Positions 6,551 to 14,472 are shown, counted from the stretch's first letter. The stretch is 17,252 bases of DNA from SCUN01 sp964343975 (GCA_964343975.1 CAYFLU010000067.1:1-17252), one strand, 5' to 3'. Numbers and translations: made by a program. The notes: generated by a model not told the origin, from the letters alone.

Positions 6551-9362
6551 TGGCCTTGGCGCGCTCGCTCATGGCCTTCAGGATCTCGCCGAGCGCCTTC
6601 TTCTCTTCGCCGTACTTCGCCCAGTCGTCGTCTCGCTGCGCCTTCTCGAGACGGCCGTAGGCCGCGTAAGCCTGCACCGCAAGGTCCTGCAGGGTGGCGT
6701 CGGCGCTGATGTCGGCTTCCGCGACGTCGGGCATCGCCGACGACGACTCGATGATGGACGTGGCGGAGTTCTCGAGGCGGTCGGGCTCGAGCGCCGACGC
6801 GATCGATGAGCCGAAGATCTGCACGAGCCCTCGCGTGAGCGTTTCCGCCATCACGATGCGGTTGCCGTAGGCCACGATCACGCGCTTCAACTCGGGAATC
6901 TTGCCCGTGTTCGAGCGGAGATAGAGCGGGCGCACGTAGAGCAGCGACTCTTCGATCGGAATCACGAGCAGCGTGCCCCACTTCACCGTGGAGCCCTGCT
7001 GGCCCCACAGCGTGATCTGCGGCGAGATCACCTGGTCCTGGTTGATGCGCGCTTCGATCTGGCTCGGGCCGAACACGAGCTTCTGTTTCGGGAACTGATA
7101 CACGCGCAAGCGGCCGTAGTTGTCGCCGTCGCTGCGCGCCACCATCCACGCCGAGAGGTTGTCCTTGAGGCGCGGCGTGAACGGCAGCATCTGGATGAAC
7201 TCCGCGTGTTTCTCGCCGGGGAGCTTCATCATCGCGTAGTACGGCTGCATCGGCTGCGCGGTGCGGTCGCCGGCGTCGAGCACCGGAATCTGCCACGAAT
7301 CTTCCTTGTGGTAGAACACGCCCGGGTTCGTCATGTGGTACGTCGCGAACACCGCCGACTGAATCGCGAAGATGTCTTCCGGGTACCGCACGTGCTGCCG
7401 CAGGCCGTCGGGCATGTCGGCCATCGGCTTGAAGAGATTCGGGAACACGTTGGCCATCGTGAGCGCGACCGGGTCGCTGGCGTCGGCCAGGAAGAAGTTC
7501 GTCGTGCCGTTGTAGGCGTCGACGATCACCTTCACCGAATTGCGGATGTAGTTGAGCGAGCCGCCGCCGTGCGTGCTCACGCGCGTGGCATACGGAAAGT
7601 TCGCCGACGTCGTGTAGGCGTCTATCATCCAGAACAGCCGGCCGCCGTCCACGACGAGGTACGGATCCCGGTCGTAGTCGAGGAACGGCGCGATCTGCTT
7701 GACGCGGTCGATGATCTGCCGGTGAAACAGGATGCGGCTGTCTTTGCGCAGCTGATTGGAGACGAGGATCTCCATACTGCCGAAGCGCACGGCGAGCAGC
7801 AGGCGCCGGAACCGGCTGCCCACGTCCACGCCGCCCGTCCCCTGATACGTCGTCATCACATCCCCGTCGTCGCTCTTGCCGCCGCTCTTGGGGTAGTGGA
7901 ACTCGGGCGTGTTCGTGCGCACGAGCACGTAGTTGCTCGACTGCTCGCCGAAGTAGAGGCTGGGCTCGGTGATCGGCAGGTCGGCCGTGGACTTCGGCGG
8001 CAGGTCGCGCACGAAGAGCACGGGCAGGCCTTCGGTCGTCACCTGATTGACCGGGCCGAGCGTGAGGCCGTAGCCGTGCGTGAAGCTCAGGCGGTTGTTC
8101 ACCCACGACTGGTTCGGCAGGCTGTCGGTGTTGAGTTCGCGCGCCGAGAGCATCACCTGACGGCGCTTCCCGTCGATCCAGTAGCGGTCGTTGTCGACCG
8201 ACACGAAGTCGTAGTACGTGCGGATTTCCTGGATCTGCGCGAACGTCTGGAGCAGGGGCTGATGATCCCAGAGCCGCACGTTCGCGATCGTCTCGGCGTT
8301 GGCGACGATGTCTTTCGCGTCGAGCGAGTTGTCGCCGGTCAGTTCCTTTTCGTCGATGCGGTCGAGGCCGTAGGCCTGCCGCGTCGCATGGATGTTGTTG
8401 ACGATGTACGGCTGTTCTTTGTCCTGTTCGTTCGGGGTGACGACGAACTGTTGGATGAAGGCGCCGTACATGAGGCCGCCGATGTTCAGGAGCATCACCA
8501 GGACGACGGTGACGGGCACGGGCCAGCGCCACGTGCTGAGGCCCTGCCACACGGCCAGCACGGCGCCGATGGCGAGCAGGACCATCTTGATGCGGAGGAT
8601 GGGCAGCACGGCGTGCGCGTCGGTGTAGGACGCGCCGAAGACCACCGCCGCCGAGTCGCCGCTGGCGGGCGTGATGAGCGCGCGGGCCATGTCGAGCCAC
8701 GCGCCCCAGGCCATCAGCGCGAAGGCCATGGCGACGAGCCAGATCAGATGCGTGCGCGCGCGCGCCGAGAGGCGCACGGACGGAAAGAACGCGATGCCGA
8801 AGCGCGGCGTGACCGACACCGTGCTCGTGAGCATGTAGATGCCGCCGGCGCCGGCCAGTGCGAACAGCGTGAGCGCGAAGGCCAGCTGGCGGATCGCCTC
8901 GAAGATCGGCAGCCGGAAGACGTAGAAGCTCACGTCGTGATGGAGCAGCGGGTCCTGCGTGCCGAACGGTACCGCGCGGAAGAACATCGCCCAGCCCATC
9001 CAGTCGGCCGCGGCCGTCACGGCGAGCATCGCCGCGACGACGACCGAGCCGATCGACGCGAGACGCGCCAGGCCGGTGCGTTCGATGGCCACGGGCTGGC
9101 CGTTGGCGCCGGTGCCGAAGATCAGGCGGGGGGCGGTCACCCCGATCTGGGCGAGACGCAGGTTCCCGTACAGAAAGGTGAAGCCGCTCAGGAACACGCC
9201 GAGAAAGACAAGGCCCTGCGTGTTGAAGGAGCGCAGGAACACGCTCGCGTAGCCGACCTCGACGAACCAGAGCCAGTCGGTGTAGTAGAGCGAGAACGAC
9301 GGGATCGCGAACAGCACGATCGTCGCCAGTACGAACAGGCCCGTCACTCCGCGGGAACGCAT
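6540..9362 (-). CDS. UPF0182 family membrane protein
   Basis: A 940-residue protein of the UPF0182 (COG1615) family, whose function is unknown. About seven transmembrane segments lie in the first third, roughly at 6-26, 49-67, 102-124, 153-177, 204-226, 253-272 and 282-304. A large extracytoplasmic region of about 600 residues follows. The family hallmark begins right after the last helix: FVVTPNEQDKEQPYI and NNIHATRQAYGLD. The C-terminus is a charged helix rich in Lys and Glu. The length is usual for the family. The frame is open up to 9557, but that extension has an atypical arginine-rich sequence and would run into the sigma gene on the other strand. ATG 9362 (MRSRGVTG, then the first helix) is therefore the better start, although no Shine-Dalgarno is seen. 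It is divergent from the ECF operon across 125 bp. Confidence 0.9.
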   Translation of the reverse strand: MRSRGVTGLFVLATIVLFAIPSFSLYYTDWLWFVEVGYASVFLRSFNTQGLVFLGVFLSGFTFLYGNLRLAQIGVTAPRLIFGTGANGQPVAIERTGLARLASIGSVVVAAMLAVTAAADWMGWAMFFRAVPFGTQDPLLHHDVSFYVFRLPIFEAIRQLAFALTLFALAGAGGIYMLTSTVSVTPRFGIAFFPSVRLSARARTHLIWLVAMAFALMAWGAWLDMARALITPASGDSAAVVFGASYTDAHAVLPILRIKMVLLAIGAVLAVWQGLSTWRWPVPVTVVLVMLLNIGGLMYGAFIQQFVVTPNEQDKEQPYIVNNIHATRQAYGLDRIDEKELTGDNSLDAKDIVANAETIANVRLWDHQPLLQTFAQIQEIRTYYDFVSVDNDRYWIDGKRRQVMLSARELNTDSLPNQSWVNNRLSFTHGYGLTLGPVNQVTTEGLPVLFVRDLPPKSTADLPITEPSLYFGEQSSNYVLVRTNTPEFHYPKSGGKSDDGDVMTTYQGTGGVDVGSRFRRLLLAVRFGSMEILVSNQLRKDSRILFHRQIIDRVKQIAPFLDYDRDPYLVVDGGRLFWMIDAYTTSANFPYATRVSTHGGGSLNYIRNSVKVIVDAYNGTTNFFLADASDPVALTMANVFPNLFKPMADMPDGLRQHVRYPEDIFAIQSAVFATYHMTNPGVFYHKEDSWQIPVLDAGDRTAQPMQPYYAMMKLPGEKHAEFIQMLPFTPRLKDNLSAWMVARSDGDNYGRLRVYQFPKQKLVFGPSQIEARINQDQVISPQITLWGQQGSTVKWGTLLVIPIEESLLYVRPLYLRSNTGKIPELKRVIVAYGNRIVMAETLTRGLVQIFGSSIASALEPDRLENSATSIIESSSAMPDVAEADISADATLQDLAVQAYAAYGRLEKAQRDDDWAKYGEEKKALGEILKAMSERAKAIKK

Positions 9363-9487
9363 CCCCAGAGTGTGGAGCAAGTAGCCGGAAAGGGCAATGC
9401 AGGAGGGACGGGTGGTGGGCCGTGAAAATCTGACGCCCGTGAGAGGATCGGCCCCGACCGGGGTTCTTACAAGTAGAGGGAGCACAA
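9363..9487. promoter_or_regulatory. Intergenic region between UPF0182 and the ECF sigma operon
   Basis: These 125 bp must carry both divergent promoters. No convincing sigma-70 -35/-10 pair is visible on either strand. For the plus strand, a possible ECF-type pair is GTGAGAGG (9439-9446) and TTCTTAC (9464-9470), with a short palindrome CCCCG-AC-CGGGG (9452-9463) between them. This layout would suit a promoter recognised by the sigma factor itself, but the assignment is a guess from position. AGAGGGAG at 9475-9482 is a good Shine-Dalgarno for the GTG at 9488. Confidence 0.35.
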
Positions 9488-10003
9488 GTGGCAAACAGCG
9501 CCGATGGCGCCGCCCTCTTCGCCGAGCATCGCGAAGGGGTGTTGCGGTACCTGACACGCGTGGTGGGACCGGGGGAGGCCGCGCGCGATCTCACGCAGGA
9601 GGTGTTCCTGCGTGTGTCGCGGGCGGGCGTGCCGGCGGCTGACGCGACGGGACAGCGGGCGTGGGTGTTCAAGATTGCGCGCAATCTGGCGCTGAATCAC
9701 GTGCGCGACCGGCAGCGCGTGCCGCCGACGACCGCGATGGTGGATGTGCCGCGCGGCGGCACGCAGGAGCTGGGTCTGGCGGTGCGGCAGGCGCTGCTGG
9801 CGCTCGACGCGGTCGATCGCGATGTGTTTCTCCTGCGCGAGAGCGCGGGCCTCAGCTACGACGAAATCTCGGCCGCGTGCGATCTCTCGGCGGATGCGGT
9901 GCGCAACCGCCTCCATCGCGCGCGGATGCAGTTGCGCGAGCACCTCGGCAATGCGATGCAGTTTCAGCTGCAGCGCGGTATTCGACTGACCCAAGGACAG
10001 TGA
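9488..10003 (+). CDS. RNA polymerase ECF sigma factor (sigma-70 family)
   Basis: A 171-aa sigma factor with only regions 2 and 4, the ECF pattern. Region 2 covers about residues 7-77, with DLTQEVFLRV (34-43) as the core-binding helix and RAWVFKIARNLALNHVRDR (57-75) for -10 recognition. Region 4 covers about 100-152, with the helix-turn-helix LSYDEISAACDLSADAVRNR (122-141) followed by LHRARMQLRE for -35 binding. The start is a GTG at 9488 placed 5 nt after AGAGGGAG, which is stronger than any upstream option. The next gene starts 2 nt after this stop and encodes a likely anti-sigma factor. The sigma factor should direct a small regulon, probably including its own operon. The signal it responds to is unknown. 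Confidence 0.93.
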   Translation: MANSADGAALFAEHREGVLRYLTRVVGPGEAARDLTQEVFLRVSRAGVPAADATGQRAWVFKIARNLALNHVRDRQRVPPTTAMVDVPRGGTQELGLAVRQALLALDAVDRDVFLLRESAGLSYDEISAACDLSADAVRNRLHRARMQLREHLGNAMQFQLQRGIRLTQGQ

Positions 10004-10005
10004 TC

Positions 10006-10398
10006 ATGCAGACACACGAACACGATCTCGAGACCATCGCCGCGTTCATCGACGGCGAACGCGTGGATCCGCAGGCGCTCAAGCGCGCGCTCGCGCACGA
10101 GCCGGGACGCGACTACCTCGTCGAGCTGGTGGCGATCCGGGAGCTGGTGGGGACGCCGACGACGGCCGTTCTGTCGCCGAGCCCGGTTGTCGAGCAGCGC
10201 ACCAACTGGCGCGGACTCGCACTGGCGGCGGCGGTCACCCTCGCGGTCGGTCTGGGCAGCTATGCGCTCGGCCACGTCTCCGCGGAACGCCGGATCGCGG
10301 CCGCGCAGGAGGCCGCCAACAAAGCGCCGACGCCGACCCGGGAAATCGCGCCAGACAGCAGCACGTCGTGGACGGAAACGTCCGGAGGAACGCACTGA
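10006..10398 (+). CDS. Probable anti-sigma factor, single-span membrane protein
   Basis: A 130-aa protein with an acidic helical N-terminal part (residues 1-50, with DLETIAAFIDGERVDPQALK), a membrane segment at about 69-89 (RGLALAAAVTLAVGLGSYAL) and a polar tail rich in Ser, Thr and Pro. A cytoplasmic sigma-binding domain, one helix and a small outer tail is the usual plan of ECF anti-sigma factors, and the gene directly follows the sigma gene. It has no cysteine at all, so it lacks the HxxxCxxC zinc motif of the ZAS class. The ATG at 10006 has AAGGA 8 nt upstream and starts 2 nt after the sigma stop. Its own stop overlaps the next start by one base. The role is inferred from position and topology; I do not recognise a named family. 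Confidence 0.7.
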   Translation: MQTHEHDLETIAAFIDGERVDPQALKRALAHEPGRDYLVELVAIRELVGTPTTAVLSPSPVVEQRTNWRGLALAAAVTLAVGLGSYALGHVSAERRIAAAQEAANKAPTPTREIAPDSSTSWTETSGGTH

Positions 10399-11591
10399 TG
10401 AACGAACTGCTTTCGCTCTTTCTCGCGGGCGCTGCGCTGGTGCATTCCGCGGACGATCAGACGCCGAAACCCCGGATCAGTGTGTCCGCGCAGGTCTACA
10501 CGCCAGACGGCAAGGCGACAGGCGCGTCGCGGTGGGTCGACCTTGGGCCCGACCCTGCGGTGCTCTACCTCTATACCGGCAAAACACTGTGCGAAGCCCG
10601 CACGGTGAGTACCGAAAAGCCTGTTGTCGCCGGAAACGGGTGGAAGGTGACGCTCGCACCCATCGCGCCCACCGTGGGTGCTGGCGCGAAAACGACTCAG
10701 GTGAAAGCCACCTGGCAGCGAATGTGGGAAGGCGGCAAAGACGTCTCGACGACCCAGCTGCCGAAGTCGAGGACGATCACCATCTCCGCGGGAAACCCGA
10801 TTCCGCTCGACAGTATCGACGGCGGCACTCGGCGAGCCGCGCATGACCTGGCCGCCAAACTTCGTGCGTGGGGCCCCTATCAACCGCTGCCGCAGGAACT
10901 CGACAACTCAGCCGTTGTGGGGCTGTATCAGCAAATTGCAGTCCTGAAGGCCGACATTCGCACGATGCAGACGCAACAGGCGTTGATGGACAACCATCCG
11001 AAGGTGTTGGCGGCCACCAAGCAGCTTCGAGACCTCGAGGAGGAACTCCTGTCGAAGGTCACTGCGCTCGCCGATCAGCTCCAGCGGGACTCGTCCGCCG
11101 TCAAAGGTCTGCCCGCCGCCGTCGACGGATGCACCGCGCTCAGCATGAACCTGCAGATCGATGGCGCACCGGTGTCGGACTCCCCGAAGGTCTTCGAACT
11201 TGAGTTCTGGCTCGTCCATCGCGACCCTGCTGGCAAAGAGACCACACAGCGCCAAGTGGTCAGAACTGGCTCGATGGCCGCAGAGTTCTACTTTGACGAC
11301 CTCAAGATCGAGACGGAGAAAGGCCCAGTCACAGTGGAAATCTACGGGGGCACGGGCAGCGTCACTCAGCAAGACGACAAATCCGTCTTCTTCAACATGG
11401 GCGTCCATCGGCGTTATGTGACCAACGCGCCTGGGTACAACTGGAAGACGAAGGAAGGCGAGAACGCCTACGGTGGCTCGCGGGGTATCGGCGAGGTCGT
11501 GGCCTACGTGTTACCGCCGATGACCGGCGACGACGGTGCCCTCGTCGGCCACCGCTTCTCGTTGCGCGTGCGGGTGAAAGTGCTGCAGTAA
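10398..11591 (+). CDS. Hypothetical exported protein, third gene of the ECF operon
   Basis: I do not recognise this 397-aa protein. The N-terminus (MNELLSLFLAGAALVHSADD) looks like a signal peptide but lacks positive charge, so export is likely rather than certain. A beta-rich segment (about 25-135) is followed by a helical stretch (about 171-230) with heptad-like leucines and the string NHPKVLAATKQLRDLEEEL. That string resembles the NHPxVxxLxxQI helices of chain-length-determinant (GNVR/Wzz) proteins. A second beta-rich part (about 245-397) follows. Two cysteines (C65, C245) are far apart. The ATG at 10398 is chosen because GGAGGAA lies 8 nt upstream and it overlaps the anti-sigma stop as TGATG; an in-frame ATG ten codons earlier has neither. 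It is probably a target or sensor of the envelope response controlled by the sigma factor. G+C looks lower here than in neighbouring genes. Confidence 0.75.
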   Translation: MNELLSLFLAGAALVHSADDQTPKPRISVSAQVYTPDGKATGASRWVDLGPDPAVLYLYTGKTLCEARTVSTEKPVVAGNGWKVTLAPIAPTVGAGAKTTQVKATWQRMWEGGKDVSTTQLPKSRTITISAGNPIPLDSIDGGTRRAAHDLAAKLRAWGPYQPLPQELDNSAVVGLYQQIAVLKADIRTMQTQQALMDNHPKVLAATKQLRDLEEELLSKVTALADQLQRDSSAVKGLPAAVDGCTALSMNLQIDGAPVSDSPKVFELEFWLVHRDPAGKETTQRQVVRTGSMAAEFYFDDLKIETEKGPVTVEIYGGTGSVTQQDDKSVFFNMGVHRRYVTNAPGYNWKTKEGENAYGGSRGIGEVVAYVLPPMTGDDGALVGHRFSLRVRVKVLQ

Positions 11592-12812
11592 CTACTCGAC
11601 CTGCTCCACACCGCTCAGCAGGAACGTCTTCACATCCACCGCGGCCATGCCGGCTCGACGCGCGACGTCGAGTCGGCCCGGCGCACCGATGACGAGCGGG
11701 CGGTACTTCGGGTGGCGACGAGTGAACTCGCCAAGGCCGCGAAGATCCAACTCGGTGAACGCCCCGGTCTTCACTTCGACCGCCCAGGATCCCCAGTCGC
11801 CTTCGAAGAGTCCATCCACCTCGAACGGCTCCTCGCGCCAGTAGCGGACGGTCTGGCCGCGGCTGATCCCATACGCCAGACACGCGTTCTCCACCCAGCG
11901 GCCCCAGCGATGCGGATCAGTCGTCGCGTCCGGCGCGCCGCCCGGATGCACCGCGCTTGCCAGAGCGTTGTTAAGGACCACGAGCTTCACGGGCGCGCTG
12001 CGCTGACGCGCCTTTGCCGAGAAGCGCTCCACCGGCGCCACGAGCGCCGCATCACGCAACAACGACAGGTAACTCGCCATCGTCTCGATGGCGCCGCGAT
12101 CGTGCAAGGCGCCCTGTACCTTTTGCAGCGACACAATTTCCGACGGCGAGGACGCGGCATAGGCGAACACCTGCCTGAGCAGCGCCGGCTTGCGCACTTC
12201 GACCAGATCGAGAATGTCGCGCGTGAGCGCCGGATCGATGATCGCGTCGCGCACGTACGCCGCCCAGCGGCGTTCGTCCTTGCGATACGGCACAGCGCCC
12301 GGATAACTGCCGTGCCTGATGACGTGATCGACGGCGGCAGCGCCCGACAGGCCGAACTTGTCGCACAGGTCCTGGGCCGACCAATGACCCAGCGTCAGTC
12401 GTTCAAATCGGCCGGCCAGGCTCTCGTGCGACCCATGCCCCAACTGCAACGCCGACGAACCCGACACGACGACATGCAACGGACGCTTCTCTCGACGCAC
12501 GCGATCCCAGCGGCCCTTGAGGCGCACCGACCAGTCGGGCCAGCGTTGGATCTCATCGAGCATGAGCACGGCGCGGCCACGCTCGGCCTTCGCCTCAGCG
12601 TCCGCCCACACGCGGTCCCACGCGCCGGGCAGCGTCGACGCCGGATCATCACCCGCGGAATACACCACCTGCGGATCCGCATCGGCCAACGACAGCAGCA
12701 GGGTGGTCTTGCCGATCTGCCTGGGCCCGGTGAGCAGTTGGATGCGGCCCGGCGCGTCTTCGGCCAGACGGCGGCGAAGCTCCGACAGGAGCGCGGCTTG
12801 TGACTGCATCAT
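11592..12812 (-). CDS. AAA ATPase with DUF4143 / PD-(D/E)xK-like C-terminus
   Basis: A 406-aa member of the AAA_14 plus DUF4143 family, common in bacterial and archaeal genomes and of uncertain function. The ATPase part has Walker A GPRQIGKT (29-36), Walker B VLMLDEIQRW (82-91), sensor-1 VVSGSSA (115-121) and a conserved LAGRFE (132-137). The C-terminal part has the nuclease-like pattern EVDGLF (331-336), then AVEVKTG (344-350), giving D333 and E346-x-K348. Whether it cleaves DNA is not known. Two ATGs stand in tandem at 12812 and 12809. Neither has a Shine-Dalgarno, and a TATATT box lies 6 nt upstream, so a leaderless message is plausible. The stop codon abuts that of the convergent sigma operon with no base between. 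Genes of this family are often patchily distributed, so it may be an acquired single gene, though no repeats or integrase flank it. Confidence 0.88.
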   Translation of the reverse strand: MMQSQAALLSELRRRLAEDAPGRIQLLTGPRQIGKTTLLLSLADADPQVVYSAGDDPASTLPGAWDRVWADAEAKAERGRAVLMLDEIQRWPDWSVRLKGRWDRVRREKRPLHVVVSGSSALQLGHGSHESLAGRFERLTLGHWSAQDLCDKFGLSGAAAVDHVIRHGSYPGAVPYRKDERRWAAYVRDAIIDPALTRDILDLVEVRKPALLRQVFAYAASSPSEIVSLQKVQGALHDRGAIETMASYLSLLRDAALVAPVERFSAKARQRSAPVKLVVLNNALASAVHPGGAPDATTDPHRWGRWVENACLAYGISRGQTVRYWREEPFEVDGLFEGDWGSWAVEVKTGAFTELDLRGLGEFTRRHPKYRPLVIGAPGRLDVARRAGMAAVDVKTFLLSGVEQVE

Positions 12813-12818
12813 TATCAG

Positions 12819-12847
12819 AATATAGTCAAATAATTATTCGACTACAA
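12819..12847 (-). promoter_or_regulatory. Candidate promoter of the DUF4143 ATPase gene
   Basis: Read on the minus strand, TTGTAG (12842-12847) and TATATT (12819-12824) are separated by 17 bp. The -10 matches five of six consensus bases, while the -35 shares only TTG. Only CTGATA lies between the -10 and the ATG, so transcription would start at or next to the start codon. The region is sharply AT-rich compared with its surroundings. Confidence 0.5.
12823..12844. promoter_or_regulatory. 22-bp near-perfect palindrome, probable operator
   Basis: Outer arms TAGTC (12823-12827) and GACTA (12840-12844) flank a perfect 10-bp core AATAATTATT (12829-12838). A single mismatched pair (A at 12828, C at 12839) separates them. 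The palindrome fills the spacer of the candidate promoter and touches both the -10 and -35 hexamers, the position expected for a repressor site. The ATPase has no obvious helix-turn-helix, so the binding protein is unknown. Confidence 0.55.
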
Positions 12848-12860
12848 CTGCATACAGGCC

Positions 12861-14447
12861 CTACTTGGCCCGCGTCTTCGTCACGATCTGTCCGGCCCGC
12901 GCCAGCGTGTGCGTGCCGTGATCGATCGTGACGACGCCGTTGACGAGGACGGCGGCGATGCCGACGGGATAGGCGTGGGGCTTGTCGTACGTCGCCGCCT
13001 CGTTGACCTTGGCAGGGTCGAAGATCACAAGATCCGCGAAGGCGTTCCGGCGAATGACGCCGCGATCCGCGAAGCCGAAGAACTGCGCCGGCAACGACGT
13101 CATCTTGCGCACCGCCTCTTCGAGCGAAATGACCTGGTCGTCGCGCACGAACTTGCCGAGCACGCGCGCGTTGTCGCCATAGCCGCGCGGGTGCGGCACG
13201 CCCTGCCCGAGCACGTTGATGCCGGCATCCGACGCGATCGACACGAACGGATGCCGCATGATCGCCGCCACATCGTCATCGCTCATGAAGTGATAGACCA
13301 TCGACGCGCCGCCCGCGAGCTGCATGTCGCGCGCGAGCTCGAGCTGTGCGTCCGCGCTGTCGCCGCCCTTCAGCTTCGCGGCGGCCTGCTTCATCGTGAG
13401 CCCGTTCACTGACGGGTCCGCGCGATAGGTCGCGATCGTCGCCCACGACAGATCCGTGAAGCCGCGCTCGGCGAGGAGCGCCTGCATGTCCTTTTTCACC
13501 TTCGCCCAGGTGGCGGCGTCGGTCAGCCGCTTGCGGATCGCGTCACTGCCACCCTCGAGCGCCCACGACGGAAAGCGGATCGACAGAGACGACGACCCGG
13601 CGGTGTAGGCGTATTGATCCGCCTGCACCTTCATCCCGCGCTTGCGCGCGTCGTCGATCATCGTGAGCGCCTTGGCGGCCATGCCCCACTGCGCGGGGCT
13701 GTCGATCTTGAGGTGCGAGATCTCGAGCGGCACATCCGTCAGCCGCGCCACCGTGATCGATTCCTTGATCGCGGCTTCGAGCGCGGTGCCTTCGTTGCGC
13801 ATGTGGGTGGCGTAGATGCCGCCCTCGTTGCCGGCCACGCGCGCGAGCTCGGTGATTTCGGTCGACTTCGCGTAGGTGCCGGGAATGTACTGGAGGCCGG
13901 TGGAGAACCCGACCGCGCCATCGACCATCGCCTTGAACACGAGCGACTTCATCCGATGAAGTTCGTCCATGCGGGGCAGCCGGTTGGTTGTGCCCATCAC
14001 CGACTCGCGAATCGTGTTGTGGCCGACGAGCGTGGCGTAGTTGATCGAGATGCGGGTCGCGCGGATGCGGTCGAAGGCGTCGCTGATGTCGAGCGCCGAG
14101 CTGCCGCAGTTGCCCGCCACGATCGTGGTCACGCCCATCTGCGCGAAGTTCTCGGCGAGGGGATGCTCGGCGATGTTGTCGGCGTGCGTGTGCACGTCGA
14201 TGAAGCCCGGCGCCACCACGAGGCCGCGCGCGTCGATGCGCGCCTTCGTCGGTGCGTTCGTGAGCGTGCCGAGTTCCACGATGCGGTGGTCGCGGATGCC
14301 GATGTCGAGGCGCTGGCCGGGTGCGCCCGTGCCGTCGATGACCGTGCCGTTCACGATCAGCACGTCGAATCGCGGCTGCAGCGCCACTTGCGCATCGAGC
14401 GCCACCGCGGCAAGCGCGACGAGACCAATCACCGCCCAGCGAAACAT
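12861..14447 (-). CDS. N-acyl-D-amino-acid deacylase family amidohydrolase, exported
   Basis: A 528-aa amidohydrolase-superfamily metalloenzyme of the D-aminoacylase type, which hydrolyses N-acyl-D-amino acids to the free D-amino acid and a fatty or acetic acid. The sequence shows VHTHAD (H86, H88), the GNCG loop (C114, matching the bridging cysteine of D-aminoacylase), THMRNEG (H215), ISHLK (H245) and IASDAG (D407). The beginning of the beta-sandwich domain (FDVLIVNGTVIDGTG, 27-41) and its C-terminal return (RNAFADLVIFDP) are both present. Residues 1-19 form a signal peptide (MFRWAVIGLVALAAVALDA), so it works outside the cytoplasm. The frame is open upstream to 14570, but that would run into the divergent acylase gene; ATG 14447 starts the signal peptide. 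Some relatives act on dihydropyrimidines or N-acyl-glutamate, so the exact substrate is open. Confidence 0.88.
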   Translation of the reverse strand: MFRWAVIGLVALAAVALDAQVALQPRFDVLIVNGTVIDGTGAPGQRLDIGIRDHRIVELGTLTNAPTKARIDARGLVVAPGFIDVHTHADNIAEHPLAENFAQMGVTTIVAGNCGSSALDISDAFDRIRATRISINYATLVGHNTIRESVMGTTNRLPRMDELHRMKSLVFKAMVDGAVGFSTGLQYIPGTYAKSTEITELARVAGNEGGIYATHMRNEGTALEAAIKESITVARLTDVPLEISHLKIDSPAQWGMAAKALTMIDDARKRGMKVQADQYAYTAGSSSLSIRFPSWALEGGSDAIRKRLTDAATWAKVKKDMQALLAERGFTDLSWATIATYRADPSVNGLTMKQAAAKLKGGDSADAQLELARDMQLAGGASMVYHFMSDDDVAAIMRHPFVSIASDAGINVLGQGVPHPRGYGDNARVLGKFVRDDQVISLEEAVRKMTSLPAQFFGFADRGVIRRNAFADLVIFDPAKVNEAATYDKPHAYPVGIAAVLVNGVVTIDHGTHTLARAGQIVTKTRAK

Positions 14448-14472
14448 GAGTTGTGAAATGCTACACCGCGTC
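14448..14472. promoter_or_regulatory. Compact divergent start region, amidohydrolase / acylase
   Basis: Only 25 bp separate the two chosen start codons, or 10 bp if the acylase begins at 14458. On the minus strand TAGCAT (14458-14463) lies 10 nt before the amidohydrolase ATG and is a fair -10. On the plus strand TACACC (14462-14467) lies 5 nt before the acylase ATG but matches poorly. Neither gene shows a Shine-Dalgarno sequence. Promoter elements must therefore lie inside the opposing coding regions. Confidence 0.35.

Noticed and set aside
9401..9417. Strong Shine-Dalgarno-like AGGAGGGA with GTG codons just after, ahead of the sigma gene
   Set aside because: The frame it opens runs into the sigma gene in a different frame and gives an arginine-rich product with no features. 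The sigma gene has its own Shine-Dalgarno and GTG.
7206..9425. 739-codon open frame on the plus strand opposite the UPF0182 gene
   Set aside because: It is rich in Arg, His, Val and Glu with no recognisable motif, and mirrors the codon bias of a real membrane-protein gene on the other strand. Such antisense frames are expected at high G+C.
6412..9684. 1090-codon minus-strand frame, longer than the UPF0182 frame it overlaps
   Set aside because: The translation is Arg/Ala/Pro/His-rich and featureless, and it runs through the sigma gene and the MBL gene. The UPF0182 frame has family motifs and membrane segments.
11592..12812. DUF4143 ATPase as part of a defence island or toxin-antitoxin pair
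   Set aside because: No partner gene, antitoxin-sized ORF, integrase or other defence gene lies nearby. It appears as a single gene among housekeeping and catabolic genes.
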